From assembly GCA_019634595.1 (NCBI GenBank), contig JAHCBC010000001.1, positions 124,001 to 188,000 of the forward strand: a DNA stretch of 64,000 bases, in the 5' to 3' direction. Positions within the stretch are counted from its first letter, which is position 1. The number at the start of each line of letters is the position of its first letter. Of the stretch, positions 24,923-32,760 are shown piece after piece. The translations under genes were made by a program, and so were the position numbers. Source of the DNA: Akkermansiaceae bacterium (lineage in GTDB: Bacteria > Verrucomicrobiota > Verrucomicrobiia > Verrucomicrobiales > Akkermansiaceae). Below the pieces are notes generated by a model, which did not search any database, was not told where the DNA came from, and worked only from the letters and a program-made list of their open reading frames with translations.

Positions 24923-26284
24923 ATGTACTTCGGAAAACTTCTGCCCCCACTGCTGTCCTGCGCTCTCGTGGTGTTGCCTGCGCAAGCCAGTGAGTTCGTG
25001 GAGAAACTGAAGGAGTCCGCCTCCGCGGAGATCGAAAAATCCGAGACCGACGCGCTCTTCAAGCAGGCCGAGCTTTCGCAGAGATATGTCGCCGCGCTGA
25101 AGACGCTGGAGGAGAAAGTCAGGGCGACCGGCGACCTGGAGGCGCTCATCCGTGTCCGGGAGGAGGCGGAATCCATCACGAAGTCCGGGCAGACAACCTC
25201 CCACGCGGACAAGGGCATCGCCGATCTGCGGGAAAAATACATCGCGGCCCGTGATGTCATCATGAAGGACGCGAACGCGGCGCGGGCCAAGGTGGTGGAA
25301 TCGCTGGCGAAGACCATCCGCGAGAAGCAGGCGACGCTGACGAAGGCGGGCCAGGTGGACGAGGCGCTGGCAGTCAGGAAGGAAGGGGAGCAGATGTTGC
25401 TGGAGCTTTCCGCCGGGATGCAGAGCCAGGGGGTGGAGTTCGAGGAGGACTCCCGCAGCACGGGTCCGGTCGAACTGAAGGATCTGCCGAAGATCGAGAT
25501 CCCGTCGGTGACCCCGCCCTTGGTGGAAAAGCCCTTCGCCCTCAAGGGGAGGTGGCTGGAGTCAATGACCGTGCCTCCGTTGAAGCAGCGGATCAGCGAC
25601 GGGGTGATGATCGGCGAACGCAACAAGGGACAGTGGGCCAACATCATCGTGCCGAAGGGAACGGTATGGTCCGGCAAGACCAACATCCTCACCAACTGGG
25701 GCACCATCGTGGCGACGAAAGCCACTTTCGACGGACTGAGTTTCCTCGGGGATCATGCCTGCAAATCCTTTTATCTGAACTGCTGGATCAACGACTGCGG
25801 ATTCAACAAGGGCGGCTGGTGGTATGGCGGGGATCAGGCGACGAAGTTCTATTTCGAGAACTGCATCGTCACGAATCGGCTCGCCCTGGCCTGGAACGTC
25901 GTTGATGTGGGCTTCCGCGCTCGGGCCTGCGTGTTCGAAAAGGTCGATCTGCCGCCGATCTCATTCCGTGACAGGGAACCGGCCAACTACCTGAACCATC
26001 CGTGGTTCAGGTTCGAGAACTGCCGCTTCGTCGATTGCAAGGTGCCGTCGAGCTTCGTGCTGGTGACGCGGAACTGTATCTTCCAGAACTGCATCTTCGT
26101 GGATGACCAGGGTCTGAAGGAGGGGCAGAAGCCGATCGAGGTGGTCATCTACCAAGGCCCCGGCGGACGCTATGACATCTCGAAGCTGCCGAAGAACGTG
26201 ACCATCACCCGGAAGCCGGACACGGAATGGAAAGGGGAGACCATCCCCACTGCCCAGGCGCTGCGGGACATGATGGGGTTTTGA
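24923..26284 (+). CDS. Secreted coiled-coil plus beta-helix protein, paralogue 2
   Basis: 453 residues from ATG 24923. Nearly the same signal peptide, coiled-coil region (SQRYVAALKTLEEKVRATGD) and beta-helix strands (FYLNCWINDCGF, YFENCIVTN, FENCRFVDC, FQNCIFVDD) as paralogue 1. The first ~60 residues and the last ~50 (from PGGRYDISKLPKNVTITRK to the end) are almost identical, while the middle (about 175-300) has diverged. This is a tandem duplication that includes the promoter. Function unknown. Confidence 0.8.
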   Translation: MYFGKLLPPLLSCALVVLPAQASEFVEKLKESASAEIEKSETDALFKQAELSQRYVAALKTLEEKVRATGDLEALIRVREEAESITKSGQTTSHADKGIADLREKYIAARDVIMKDANAARAKVVESLAKTIREKQATLTKAGQVDEALAVRKEGEQMLLELSAGMQSQGVEFEEDSRSTGPVELKDLPKIEIPSVTPPLVEKPFALKGRWLESMTVPPLKQRISDGVMIGERNKGQWANIIVPKGTVWSGKTNILTNWGTIVATKATFDGLSFLGDHACKSFYLNCWINDCGFNKGGWWYGGDQATKFYFENCIVTNRLALAWNVVDVGFRARACVFEKVDLPPISFRDREPANYLNHPWFRFENCRFVDCKVPSSFVLVTRNCIFQNCIFVDDQGLKEGQKPIEVVIYQGPGGRYDISKLPKNVTITRKPDTEWKGETIPTAQALRDMMGF

Positions 26285-26293
26285 TGGCGGGGA

Positions 26294-26550
26294 TGTCATT
26301 GCGGCATAGCCGCTATGTCCGCTCCACTCCCATTCCATGGCGGCCGGCGGCGGACAGCGGCCCATGCCCATGCCTTGCGGTGATCGGTGGCCGACCGGTT
26401 TCCCGTGTGAGAAATTGGACCGCGGAATTCATTCCGCTTGGCTTCGCTGGCTGGATTCTCCGGGGCGGAATGAATTGCCTGACGGCTAGCCTGTTTGACT
26501 TCGTATCTCCAAATAGTTCGCTAACGCTCACTTCGGATTCCGCGGTCCCA
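26294..26550. repeat. Palindromic repeat region (family C word and a nested palindrome)
   Basis: 26294-26334 has cattgcggcatagccgctat followed by gtccgctccactcccattcc, related to pieces at 16612-16650 and 58541-58563. Then ggaccgcggaat (26417-26428) pairs with attccgcggtcc (26537-26548), enclosing a perfect small hairpin GCGGAAT-TC-ATTCCGC and a second ggcggaatgaattgc word. No gene is visible in this 273-base gap (26285-26557). Confidence 0.5.
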
Positions 26551-26557
26551 GCCACTT

Positions 26558-26857
26558 TCAAAGCTCGAACTCACCGTCGTCATCGATTCCGCGCCAGCCG
26601 ATCTGGCCGAAGGCGCGGAAGATGGACGGGATGGGCTCTTCCTGTTCCTCACCCTCGCCGTGTTCGATGGTGGCGGAACGGCTGAGACCGCGGTTCGACT
26701 CGATGCTGATGACGGTGGTGTAGCCTTCCAGATGGATCCAGTCCCCCCATGATTTTTTTTCGTGACGTGGTTCCAGGTCCTGTTTGCGGAGGGCGGCGAG
26801 AACTTCGGTGATGGTGCTGGGGGCTTCTTCTTCCGGGAGTTGGAGCAAGGTTTCCAT
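26558..26857 (-). CDS. Small acidic hypothetical protein
   Basis: 99 residues from ATG 26857 (METLLQLPEEEAPSTITEVL). It contains WGDWIHLEGYTTVISIESNR and a very acidic stretch (EHGEGEEQEEPIPS), and ends IDDDGEFEL. No signal peptide or membrane segment; no family recognised. It begins 22 bases after the ABC exporter gene stops on the same strand, so the two are probably co-transcribed. The reading frame is open upstream, but that part overlaps the exporter gene. Confidence 0.65.
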   Translation of the reverse strand: METLLQLPEEEAPSTITEVLAALRKQDLEPRHEKKSWGDWIHLEGYTTVISIESNRGLSRSATIEHGEGEEQEEPIPSIFRAFGQIGWRGIDDDGEFEL

Positions 26858-26879
26858 GTGAGGGAGTTGAGAGGGATTG

Positions 26880-28613
26880 TCAGTCTTGGGAGGTTTTTTC
26901 AGGGACGGAAAGCGTTGCTTCGCAAAGCCGCGCGTAGGCACCGTTGGCCGCGATCAGTTCTTCGTGCGTGCCTTGTTCGATGAGGCGGCCGCGGTCGAGG
27001 ACGCAGATGCGGTGAGCCTTCTGGACGGTCGAAAGCCGATGGGCAATGACAAAGCAGGTCCGATCGCTGCGCAAATTTTCGAGCGCCTGCTGGACGAGCC
27101 TCTCCGTGCGGTTGTCGAGGGCGGATGTCGCTTCATCCAGCAGCAGCAGCGGCGGGTTCTTGAGCAGGGCGCGGGCGATGGAGAGACGTTGCTTTTCGCC
27201 TCCTGAGAAGCGGCTTCCCCTTTCCCCGGCGATGGTGTCGAGACCTTGCGGGGAGCGGCGGACGAATTCGGCGGCGTTCGCCAGTTCGAGTGCCTTCCAC
27301 AGTTCTGCATCGGTGGCGTCCTTTTTCGCCAGCAGCAGGTTTTCCCGCAGCGTGGTGTTGAAGAGGAAGTTGTCCTGCGTCACGTAGCCGGTGTTGTCGC
27401 GCAGCCACTCCTTCGACAGGCTGGAGAGCGGGTTGCCATCGATGAGGATACGGCCGGAGGTGGGTTCGTAGAAGCGGGTGAGGAGGTTGAGCGCGGTGGA
27501 CTTGCCCGCTCCGGTGGCTCCCACCAGGGCGATGGTTTCCCCCGGCCGTGCTTCCAGCGTGAGATTGCTGACGGCAGGGGCCTCGTCGGAGTAGGTGAAG
27601 GAAACGTCCTCGAAATGGACGTGCCCTTTCATCGTGTCCGGCCGGAGGCCGTCGGTGAGGTGGGTTTCGTCCGGAGTGTCCAGGATGGCGAAGATCCGCT
27701 TCGCGGAGACGATGCCGCGGGTGAAGGTCTGGGAGAGCGCGTTGATGCGGGAGATGGGATCGAACAGGAAGCCCCAGGCGACCAGGAAGCTCATCACCAC
27801 GCCGGCGCTGATCTTTCCCTGGATGGTCCACAGGGTGCCGAACGCGAGCATGAGGACGATGCCGGACTCCGCGATGAAGGAAACCGACGGCCACACGATG
27901 GACTGGCCGCGCATCACGTTCATCTGCTTTTCCCCCACTTTCCGCGATGCCTGATCGAAGTTCATCAGGGCCTCCGGCTCCACGGTGTAGGCCTTGATCT
28001 GGCGGATGCCGGAAAGGTTGTCGTGCAGCAGGGCATTGAGCGCGGAGGAGGCCTCGGAGGATTCCCTCCACTTCGGCTCCGCGCGCTTCGCCCACCAGGT
28101 GGTGATGATGCCGATGAGCGGCAGGGGGATGAGCGTGACCAGCGTGAGCTGCCATGAGTGGAACAGCATGTAGCCGATGACAATGAGGAACTGGAGCGCG
28201 GCGGCGACCGCTTGGTCGATGCCTTCGATGATGACGCGGTTGGTAGCGGGCACGTCGTCGGAGACGCGGGACATGATCTCTCCGGAGGAGTTGGAGTCGA
28301 ACCATTTCACCGGCAGCCGCTGGAGCTTGTCATAGAGTTCCACCCGGATGAGGTGGGTGAGCTTCAGCTCCAGCACGTTGTTGAACCAGGTGCGCAGCGT
28401 GAAGAGGAGCTGGCGGGCGAAGATGGCCCCCACCACGATGGCCGCCGTGGGCAGGATGAGGTCCTGCCGCTTCTGCGGGATGATCGTGTCGATGAAATAC
28501 ATCGTCGCCCCCGGCAGGGCCAGGAGCAGGCCGGTGCAGGTGACCGCCATCACCAGGGACACGGCGCTCCGGCCCGGGAAACGCAGGGTGTGGCGGAGGA
28601 TGCGGCGCAGCAT
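26880..28613 (-). CDS. ABC exporter with fused membrane and ATPase domains (MsbA/lipid A exporter-like)
   Basis: 577 residues from ATG 28613. Six transmembrane helices (about 15-310) form the type IV exporter domain; the ATPase follows with Walker A GATGAGKST, signature FSGGEKQR, Walker B LLLLDEATSALD and switch His in VIAHRLST. One chain carries both domains, so it acts as a homodimer in the inner membrane. Substrate could be lipid A, another lipid or a peptide; the sequence does not decide. Downstream on the same strand is a small acidic protein. Divergent from the TSUP permease gene. Confidence 0.92.
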   Translation of the reverse strand: MLRRILRHTLRFPGRSAVSLVMAVTCTGLLLALPGATMYFIDTIIPQKRQDLILPTAAIVVGAIFARQLLFTLRTWFNNVLELKLTHLIRVELYDKLQRLPVKWFDSNSSGEIMSRVSDDVPATNRVIIEGIDQAVAAALQFLIVIGYMLFHSWQLTLVTLIPLPLIGIITTWWAKRAEPKWRESSEASSALNALLHDNLSGIRQIKAYTVEPEALMNFDQASRKVGEKQMNVMRGQSIVWPSVSFIAESGIVLMLAFGTLWTIQGKISAGVVMSFLVAWGFLFDPISRINALSQTFTRGIVSAKRIFAILDTPDETHLTDGLRPDTMKGHVHFEDVSFTYSDEAPAVSNLTLEARPGETIALVGATGAGKSTALNLLTRFYEPTSGRILIDGNPLSSLSKEWLRDNTGYVTQDNFLFNTTLRENLLLAKKDATDAELWKALELANAAEFVRRSPQGLDTIAGERGSRFSGGEKQRLSIARALLKNPPLLLLDEATSALDNRTERLVQQALENLRSDRTCFVIAHRLSTVQKAHRICVLDRGRLIEQGTHEELIAANGAYARLCEATLSVPEKTSQD

Positions 28614-28714
28614 GGTGGAGTGGGACGGGCGGATCCGCAGCGTCGTCTTTTCCGGGAAATTTTTCAAGCGCGAGTGGACGGACACCGGGCGGATGATCAA
28701 GGATCCGCGGCGAG

Positions 28715-29455
28715 ATGTTGTCGGATCCCCGTGTCTATGCGCTGGCGCTGTTGGCGGCCCTGTGCATCGGTCTGTCGAAGTCCGGCTTCAGTGGCATCTC
28801 GATGATCTCCGTGGTGCTGCTGGCGGACATCTATGGGCCGAAGGCATCGGTAGGGCTGGCGCTTCCCCTGCTCATCGTGGCGGACCTCCTCGCCTATCCT
28901 GCGTTCAGGAAATTCGGCTCCTGGGCACCGGTGTGGAAACTGCTCGCACCAGCGTTGATCGGACTGGGCCTGGGGTGGTGGCTGCTGGGTGCCATTGATG
29001 ACAGGCTGGCGCGCAAGGTCATCGGCGGCTGCGTGCTTTTCATGGTGGTGGTGCAGGTTTTCCGGAGGATGAGGCCGGTGTTGTTCTCGCACCTAGGGGA
29101 GTCACGGGCGTTCGGTGCGGGGGCGGGTGTGCTGGGTGGATTCGCGACGATGCTGGCGAACGCCGCGGGTCCGGTGATCCAGCTCTACCTGCTGGGGCGG
29201 AAGATCCCGAAGATGGAACTCATCGGCATCGGCGCGCGATTTTTCCTGCTCATCAACATCCTGAAAGTGCCGATGAACACGCGGCTGGCGCTCATCACCC
29301 CGGAGAGTCTTTTGGAAAATGCGAAACTGCTGCCAGGTGTGGTGGTGGGGATCTTCGGCGGCCGCTGGCTCATCCGGCATGTGCCGCAGGAGGCGTTCGA
29401 GTGGATGATCGTGGGCTTCGCCACGCTCGCCGCGCTGCGCCTGCTTTTCTGGTAG
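28715..29455 (+). CDS. TauE/SafE (TSUP) family membrane permease
   Basis: 246 residues, 7-8 hydrophobic segments. The N-terminal LLAALCIGLSKSGFSGISMI and later GFATMLANAAGPVIQLYLLG are the two TSUP repeat motifs. The family moves sulfite, sulfoacetate or other organosulfur anions across the inner membrane. In a genome with many sulfatases a sulfur-related role is attractive but unproven. Convergent with the site-2 protease gene (3 bases between stop codons). Confidence 0.88.
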   Translation: MLSDPRVYALALLAALCIGLSKSGFSGISMISVVLLADIYGPKASVGLALPLLIVADLLAYPAFRKFGSWAPVWKLLAPALIGLGLGWWLLGAIDDRLARKVIGGCVLFMVVVQVFRRMRPVLFSHLGESRAFGAGAGVLGGFATMLANAAGPVIQLYLLGRKIPKMELIGIGARFFLLINILKVPMNTRLALITPESLLENAKLLPGVVVGIFGGRWLIRHVPQEAFEWMIVGFATLAALRLLFW

Positions 29456-29458
29456 ATC

Positions 29459-30088
29459 TCAGCGCCAGCGCGTCTCCCGCAGCGCCTGCCCGGCCTGGAA
29501 GGCGAACATGCCGAGGAGGATGGCGAGGATGAACAGCCCGATCTTGAGGGCCAGCAGACCGACCACGACCGCCGTGATGATGGTGATCCAGAGGGTGATG
29601 CGGATGCGCGCCGGTCCCAGCACGGCATTGACCAGTTGTCCGCCGTCCATCGGCAGGACCGGCAGCAGGTTGAGGACAGCCCATGCGACACTGACCCATC
29701 TCAGTGAGCCGAGGAATGAGAAAATCCCTTCATTGTAGGGCAGACGGTGGAGGAGTACATGGGCGATGAGTGCCAGTACCAGTTGGGCGGCGGGGCCACC
29801 GGCGGTGACCAGGAAATTCTGCGGGCGGGACAGGCGTCCGGCGGGGTAGGTGGCGTAGCCGCCGAAGGCCTGGAGGGTGATGGAGGTGGGCAGCTTGTAG
29901 TGTTTGATGGTCAGGGCGTGGCCCAGCTCATGCACCATGATCGAGATGAATCCGGCGAGGATGAAGAGAGCCAGTTTCAGAAGCGCCTCCGGAGTATTTG
30001 CGTGGATTGCACCTCCCAGCAAAGCCATGGTCACCCAGAAGAAGGGCTGGACTGCGACGGGGATGCCGAAAATGGAAAAATGGATCAT
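29459..30088 (-). CDS. Site-2 protease family membrane metalloprotease (M50)
   Basis: 209 residues from ATG 30088 (MIHFSIFGIPVAVQPFFW). The zinc motif HELGH sits in a membrane helix (FISIMVHELGHALTIKHY), and the second zinc ligand motif is NLLPVLPMDGGQ. About six hydrophobic segments. These enzymes cut proteins within the membrane, often anti-sigma factors. No PDZ or CBS domain is attached, so it belongs to the short form. The target is unknown. Confidence 0.9.
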   Translation of the reverse strand: MIHFSIFGIPVAVQPFFWVTMALLGGAIHANTPEALLKLALFILAGFISIMVHELGHALTIKHYKLPTSITLQAFGGYATYPAGRLSRPQNFLVTAGGPAAQLVLALIAHVLLHRLPYNEGIFSFLGSLRWVSVAWAVLNLLPVLPMDGGQLVNAVLGPARIRITLWITIITAVVVGLLALKIGLFILAILLGMFAFQAGQALRETRWR

Positions 30089-30265
30089 GGGGCGGGCCAC
30101 TGTTAGGCGTGATGGCGGGGATGCGCAAGGCCCGCGGCAAGAGAGATGCCGTGACGGCAAAGTCACGCGGCCTTGACCGGGGAAGGGTCCGGGGGTAATG
30201 GTGCGCGGCGGCGGCCACTGGCTGGAACGCTGCGAAACCAAGCCTTTTTCCCGTCACCTCTCCCC

Positions 30266-30841
30266 ATGCGCCGAGTTCTCACCAATCTCCCAGGGCTTCT
30301 TTGCCTCCCCGCCGCCCTTTCGATGCTCTCATGTGCGCCGCCGAACGAGCCGCCCAGGCCGCTGCCGAAGGCGGAACGTGTCATGTACCAGTGGTATGAT
30401 GACGGCGGCCCCGGCGAGGTGACCGTGACCATCAACCTCACCCAACAGAAGGCCTACTTCCGCCGCGCCGGCCGCGAGGTCGGCTGGACCTATGTGGCCA
30501 CCGGCAAGGAGGGGCATGGAACACCGGGAGGCACCTACAAGATCACCGAGAAGATCGTGGACAAGTACTCCAACCGCTACGGCTGGATCGAGGATGAATT
30601 CGGCAACGTGGTGAACGGGGACGCGAAACCGAGCACCCGCAAGGGGCCGGGTGAGAAATACGTGCCCGCCCCCATGCCTTACTGGATGCGTCTCACGTCC
30701 TACGGCATCGGCATGCACGGGGGCCTCATCCCCCGGCCGGGCGAACCCGCCTCCCACGGCTGCATCCGCCTGCCGCACGAGTTCGTGCCGGTCCTCTTCG
30801 ACAATGTGCGGGTCGGCACCCCCGTGCGGATCGTCTATTGA
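30266..30841 (+). CDS. L,D-transpeptidase (YkuD) lipoprotein
   Basis: 191 residues from ATG 30266. Lipoprotein signal ending SMLSC (Cys about 22). The YkuD domain runs from about 50 to the end, with the active-site motif HGGLIPRPGEPASHGCIRLP containing the conserved His, the SHGC nucleophile Cys and the Arg. It links peptidoglycan stem peptides (3-3 bonds) or attaches proteins to the wall in the periplasm. Length is usual for small YkuD proteins. Confidence 0.92.
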   Translation: MRRVLTNLPGLLCLPAALSMLSCAPPNEPPRPLPKAERVMYQWYDDGGPGEVTVTINLTQQKAYFRRAGREVGWTYVATGKEGHGTPGGTYKITEKIVDKYSNRYGWIEDEFGNVVNGDAKPSTRKGPGEKYVPAPMPYWMRLTSYGIGMHGGLIPRPGEPASHGCIRLPHEFVPVLFDNVRVGTPVRIVY

Positions 30842-30850
30842 TCTGTCCGA

Positions 30851-31023
30851 GGCAGGGACCGCATTCCATGCGGTCCGGTGGGCGGCGGCGGAAGAAACCC
30901 CGTGATGTCCTGGATATGAATACGCAACTCCTCCAGGTGATATGGGCGGCGCGTTGTGGTACGGCGGCATTGGAGGAGGGCGGTGCCGTCCCCCACCTGA
31001 CCGCATGGAATGCGGTCCCTGCC
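30851..31023. repeat. 173-bp inverted-repeat element with 30-base arms
   Basis: Arms 30851-30880 and 30994-31023 are reverse complements at 29 of 30 positions. Each arm begins GGCAGGGACCGCAT and has its own hairpin (ACCGCAT-TCC-ATGCGGT). The words ggcagggac and gtccctgcc recur at 58532-58574. It fills most of the gap between the transpeptidase and FAD oxidoreductase genes. No gene is seen inside. Confidence 0.8.
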
Positions 31024-31117
31024 TGAAGAGGGCGGCATGCGCGGCGGGAAATGCCGGCCTCGGTCTGCAAGGTTTTCCCGTCCGGGCGCGTTTTATTCCT
31101 TTCCCGAAAATCCGCCC

Positions 31118-32539
31118 ATGAAAACCAACCGCCGCCATTTCCTTGGCAAGACCCTCGCCGCGTTCGGAACGCCAGCCATGATCTCATCCGCCGCTGCGGC
31201 CTCCGCGGGCGATGGGAAGACGTTCGCCATCCCGGCGGAAAACGCGCCGCTCACCGGGGATGCGGATGTCATCGTCTGCGGGGCCGGGCCAGCCGGGGTC
31301 ACCGCCGCCATCATGGCCGCGCGGGCCGGGGCGAAGGTGCGGCTTTTCGAATGGCGCGGGTGCCTGGGCGGCATCTGGACCGCCGGGTTGCTGGGATATT
31401 TCCTGGATTTCGCGAAACCGGGCTTCGCCAGGGAACTGCGGACGAAGCTGGAGCAGCGCGGTGCCTACACCGGCAGCAGCGCCGGTTCCTTCAGTTACGA
31501 TCCGGAGGCGCTGAAGCTCCTGCTGGAGGAACTCTGCGTGGAGGCGGGCGTCACTTTCCAATACCACACCCGCGTGGCCGCCGCCTTCAAGGAAGGGCGG
31601 AAGATCACCACCATCATCACCGACTCGAAGGCGGGCCGCCAGGCGTGGACCGCGCCCGTCTTCATCGACTGCACGGGTGACGGGGATCTCGGCGCACTCG
31701 CGGGCTGCACCTTCGCGCTGGGAGATCCCGCCTACGGCGATGCCGCCACCTGCCCGTGCCAGCCCATGTCGCTCAACGCGCTGCTGATCGTCCGGGATCC
31801 GGAGAAGCTGCGGGAGTTCATCCGCTTCGGCAAGCCGCTGGAAGGGGAGAACAGCAACGGCGAGAAGAAGCAGGCCATCCGCAGGGAGATCCAGAAATCC
31901 GGGCACTATCCCTCCTACGGCTCACCCACCCTGTGGCATGTGAAGGAGAACCTCCTTTTCGCCATGTTCAACCATGAGTACGGCGTGAAACCCTTCGATC
32001 CCGCCGCGGTCACCCGCGCCACCGTGAACGCGCGGGCTGAAATGAACAAGATGATCGACGGCTTGCGCGCCCTCGGCGGTGGGTGGGAGGGTCTGCGGAT
32101 CGTCGCCACCGCGGAGCAGATCGGCGTGCGGGACGGCCGCCGCATCGCCGGACGCTATACCGTCAACACGGAGGATCTCATCGGCGGTGCCCGCCATGAT
32201 GATGCGGTGACCCGCGCCACCTTCGGGGTGGATATCCACGCCACCACCGGGGAGCACAATGAGAAGAAGTCCTCCACCCACTCCACCGGCATCAAGGTGA
32301 AGGCGTATGACATCCCCCTGCGCGCCCTCATCGCGAAGGATGTGGACGGGCTGATGATGGCGGGCCGCTGCATCAGCGGGGATTTCGTCTCCCACTCCAG
32401 CTACCGTGTTACTGGAAACGCCGTAGGCATGGGGGAGTCAGCCGGTGTCGCCGCGGCACTCGCCGCCGCATCCGGGAAGCTCCCGCACGAAGTCGCATGG
32501 CAGGAGGTGAAGGAGAAGCTGGAGGCGATGAGGGGGTGA
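31118..32539 (+). CDS. Exported FAD-dependent oxidoreductase (FAD_oxidored family)
   Basis: 473 residues from ATG 31118. A Tat-like start NRRHFLGKTLAAFGTPAM is followed by the dinucleotide-binding motif VIVCGAGPAGVTAAIMAARAG (quoted in part: CGAGPAGVTAAIMAARAG) and LFEWRGCLGGIWTAGLLGYF, typical of PF12831 proteins. C-terminal ALIAKDVDGLMMAGRCISGD and GNAVGMGESAGVAAALAA complete the FAD site. The family is common in Verrucomicrobiota polysaccharide loci, where its substrate is unknown. Located outside the cytoplasm if the signal is used. No partner gene is adjacent. Confidence 0.9.
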   Translation: MKTNRRHFLGKTLAAFGTPAMISSAAAASAGDGKTFAIPAENAPLTGDADVIVCGAGPAGVTAAIMAARAGAKVRLFEWRGCLGGIWTAGLLGYFLDFAKPGFARELRTKLEQRGAYTGSSAGSFSYDPEALKLLLEELCVEAGVTFQYHTRVAAAFKEGRKITTIITDSKAGRQAWTAPVFIDCTGDGDLGALAGCTFALGDPAYGDAATCPCQPMSLNALLIVRDPEKLREFIRFGKPLEGENSNGEKKQAIRREIQKSGHYPSYGSPTLWHVKENLLFAMFNHEYGVKPFDPAAVTRATVNARAEMNKMIDGLRALGGGWEGLRIVATAEQIGVRDGRRIAGRYTVNTEDLIGGARHDDAVTRATFGVDIHATTGEHNEKKSSTHSTGIKVKAYDIPLRALIAKDVDGLMMAGRCISGDFVSHSSYRVTGNAVGMGESAGVAAALAAASGKLPHEVAWQEVKEKLEAMRG

Positions 32540-32757
32540 TGCAGGATTCAGGATGCAGGATGCAGGATGTAAGGAGGGTGGACACTCCTGTCCACCGGCG
32601 GCATTGGCGAACCAGGAAAGATTCACCGCGAAGACGCGAAGGATGCGGAATTCAGGATTCAGGATGCGGAAGATGCCGGTCTGAAGACCAGCGCTCCCAG
32701 TATGACCCATGACCCATGACCGGAAACCCCGCGCTCCTCTCCGCGTTTCGTTTCAAC
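32540..32757. repeat. Intergenic region of short direct repeats and dispersed-repeat fragments
   Basis: Contains four near-repeats of caggatK at 32541-32569, a single family A arm (taaggagggtggacactcc, 32570 onwards, then ccaccggcggcattggcgaa), a second caggattcaggatgcgg, three tatgacccatgacccatg words and cgcgtttcgtttcaa matching the 14332-14510 arms. No gene seen. It lies between convergent genes. Confidence 0.55.
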
Positions 32758-32760
32758 CTC

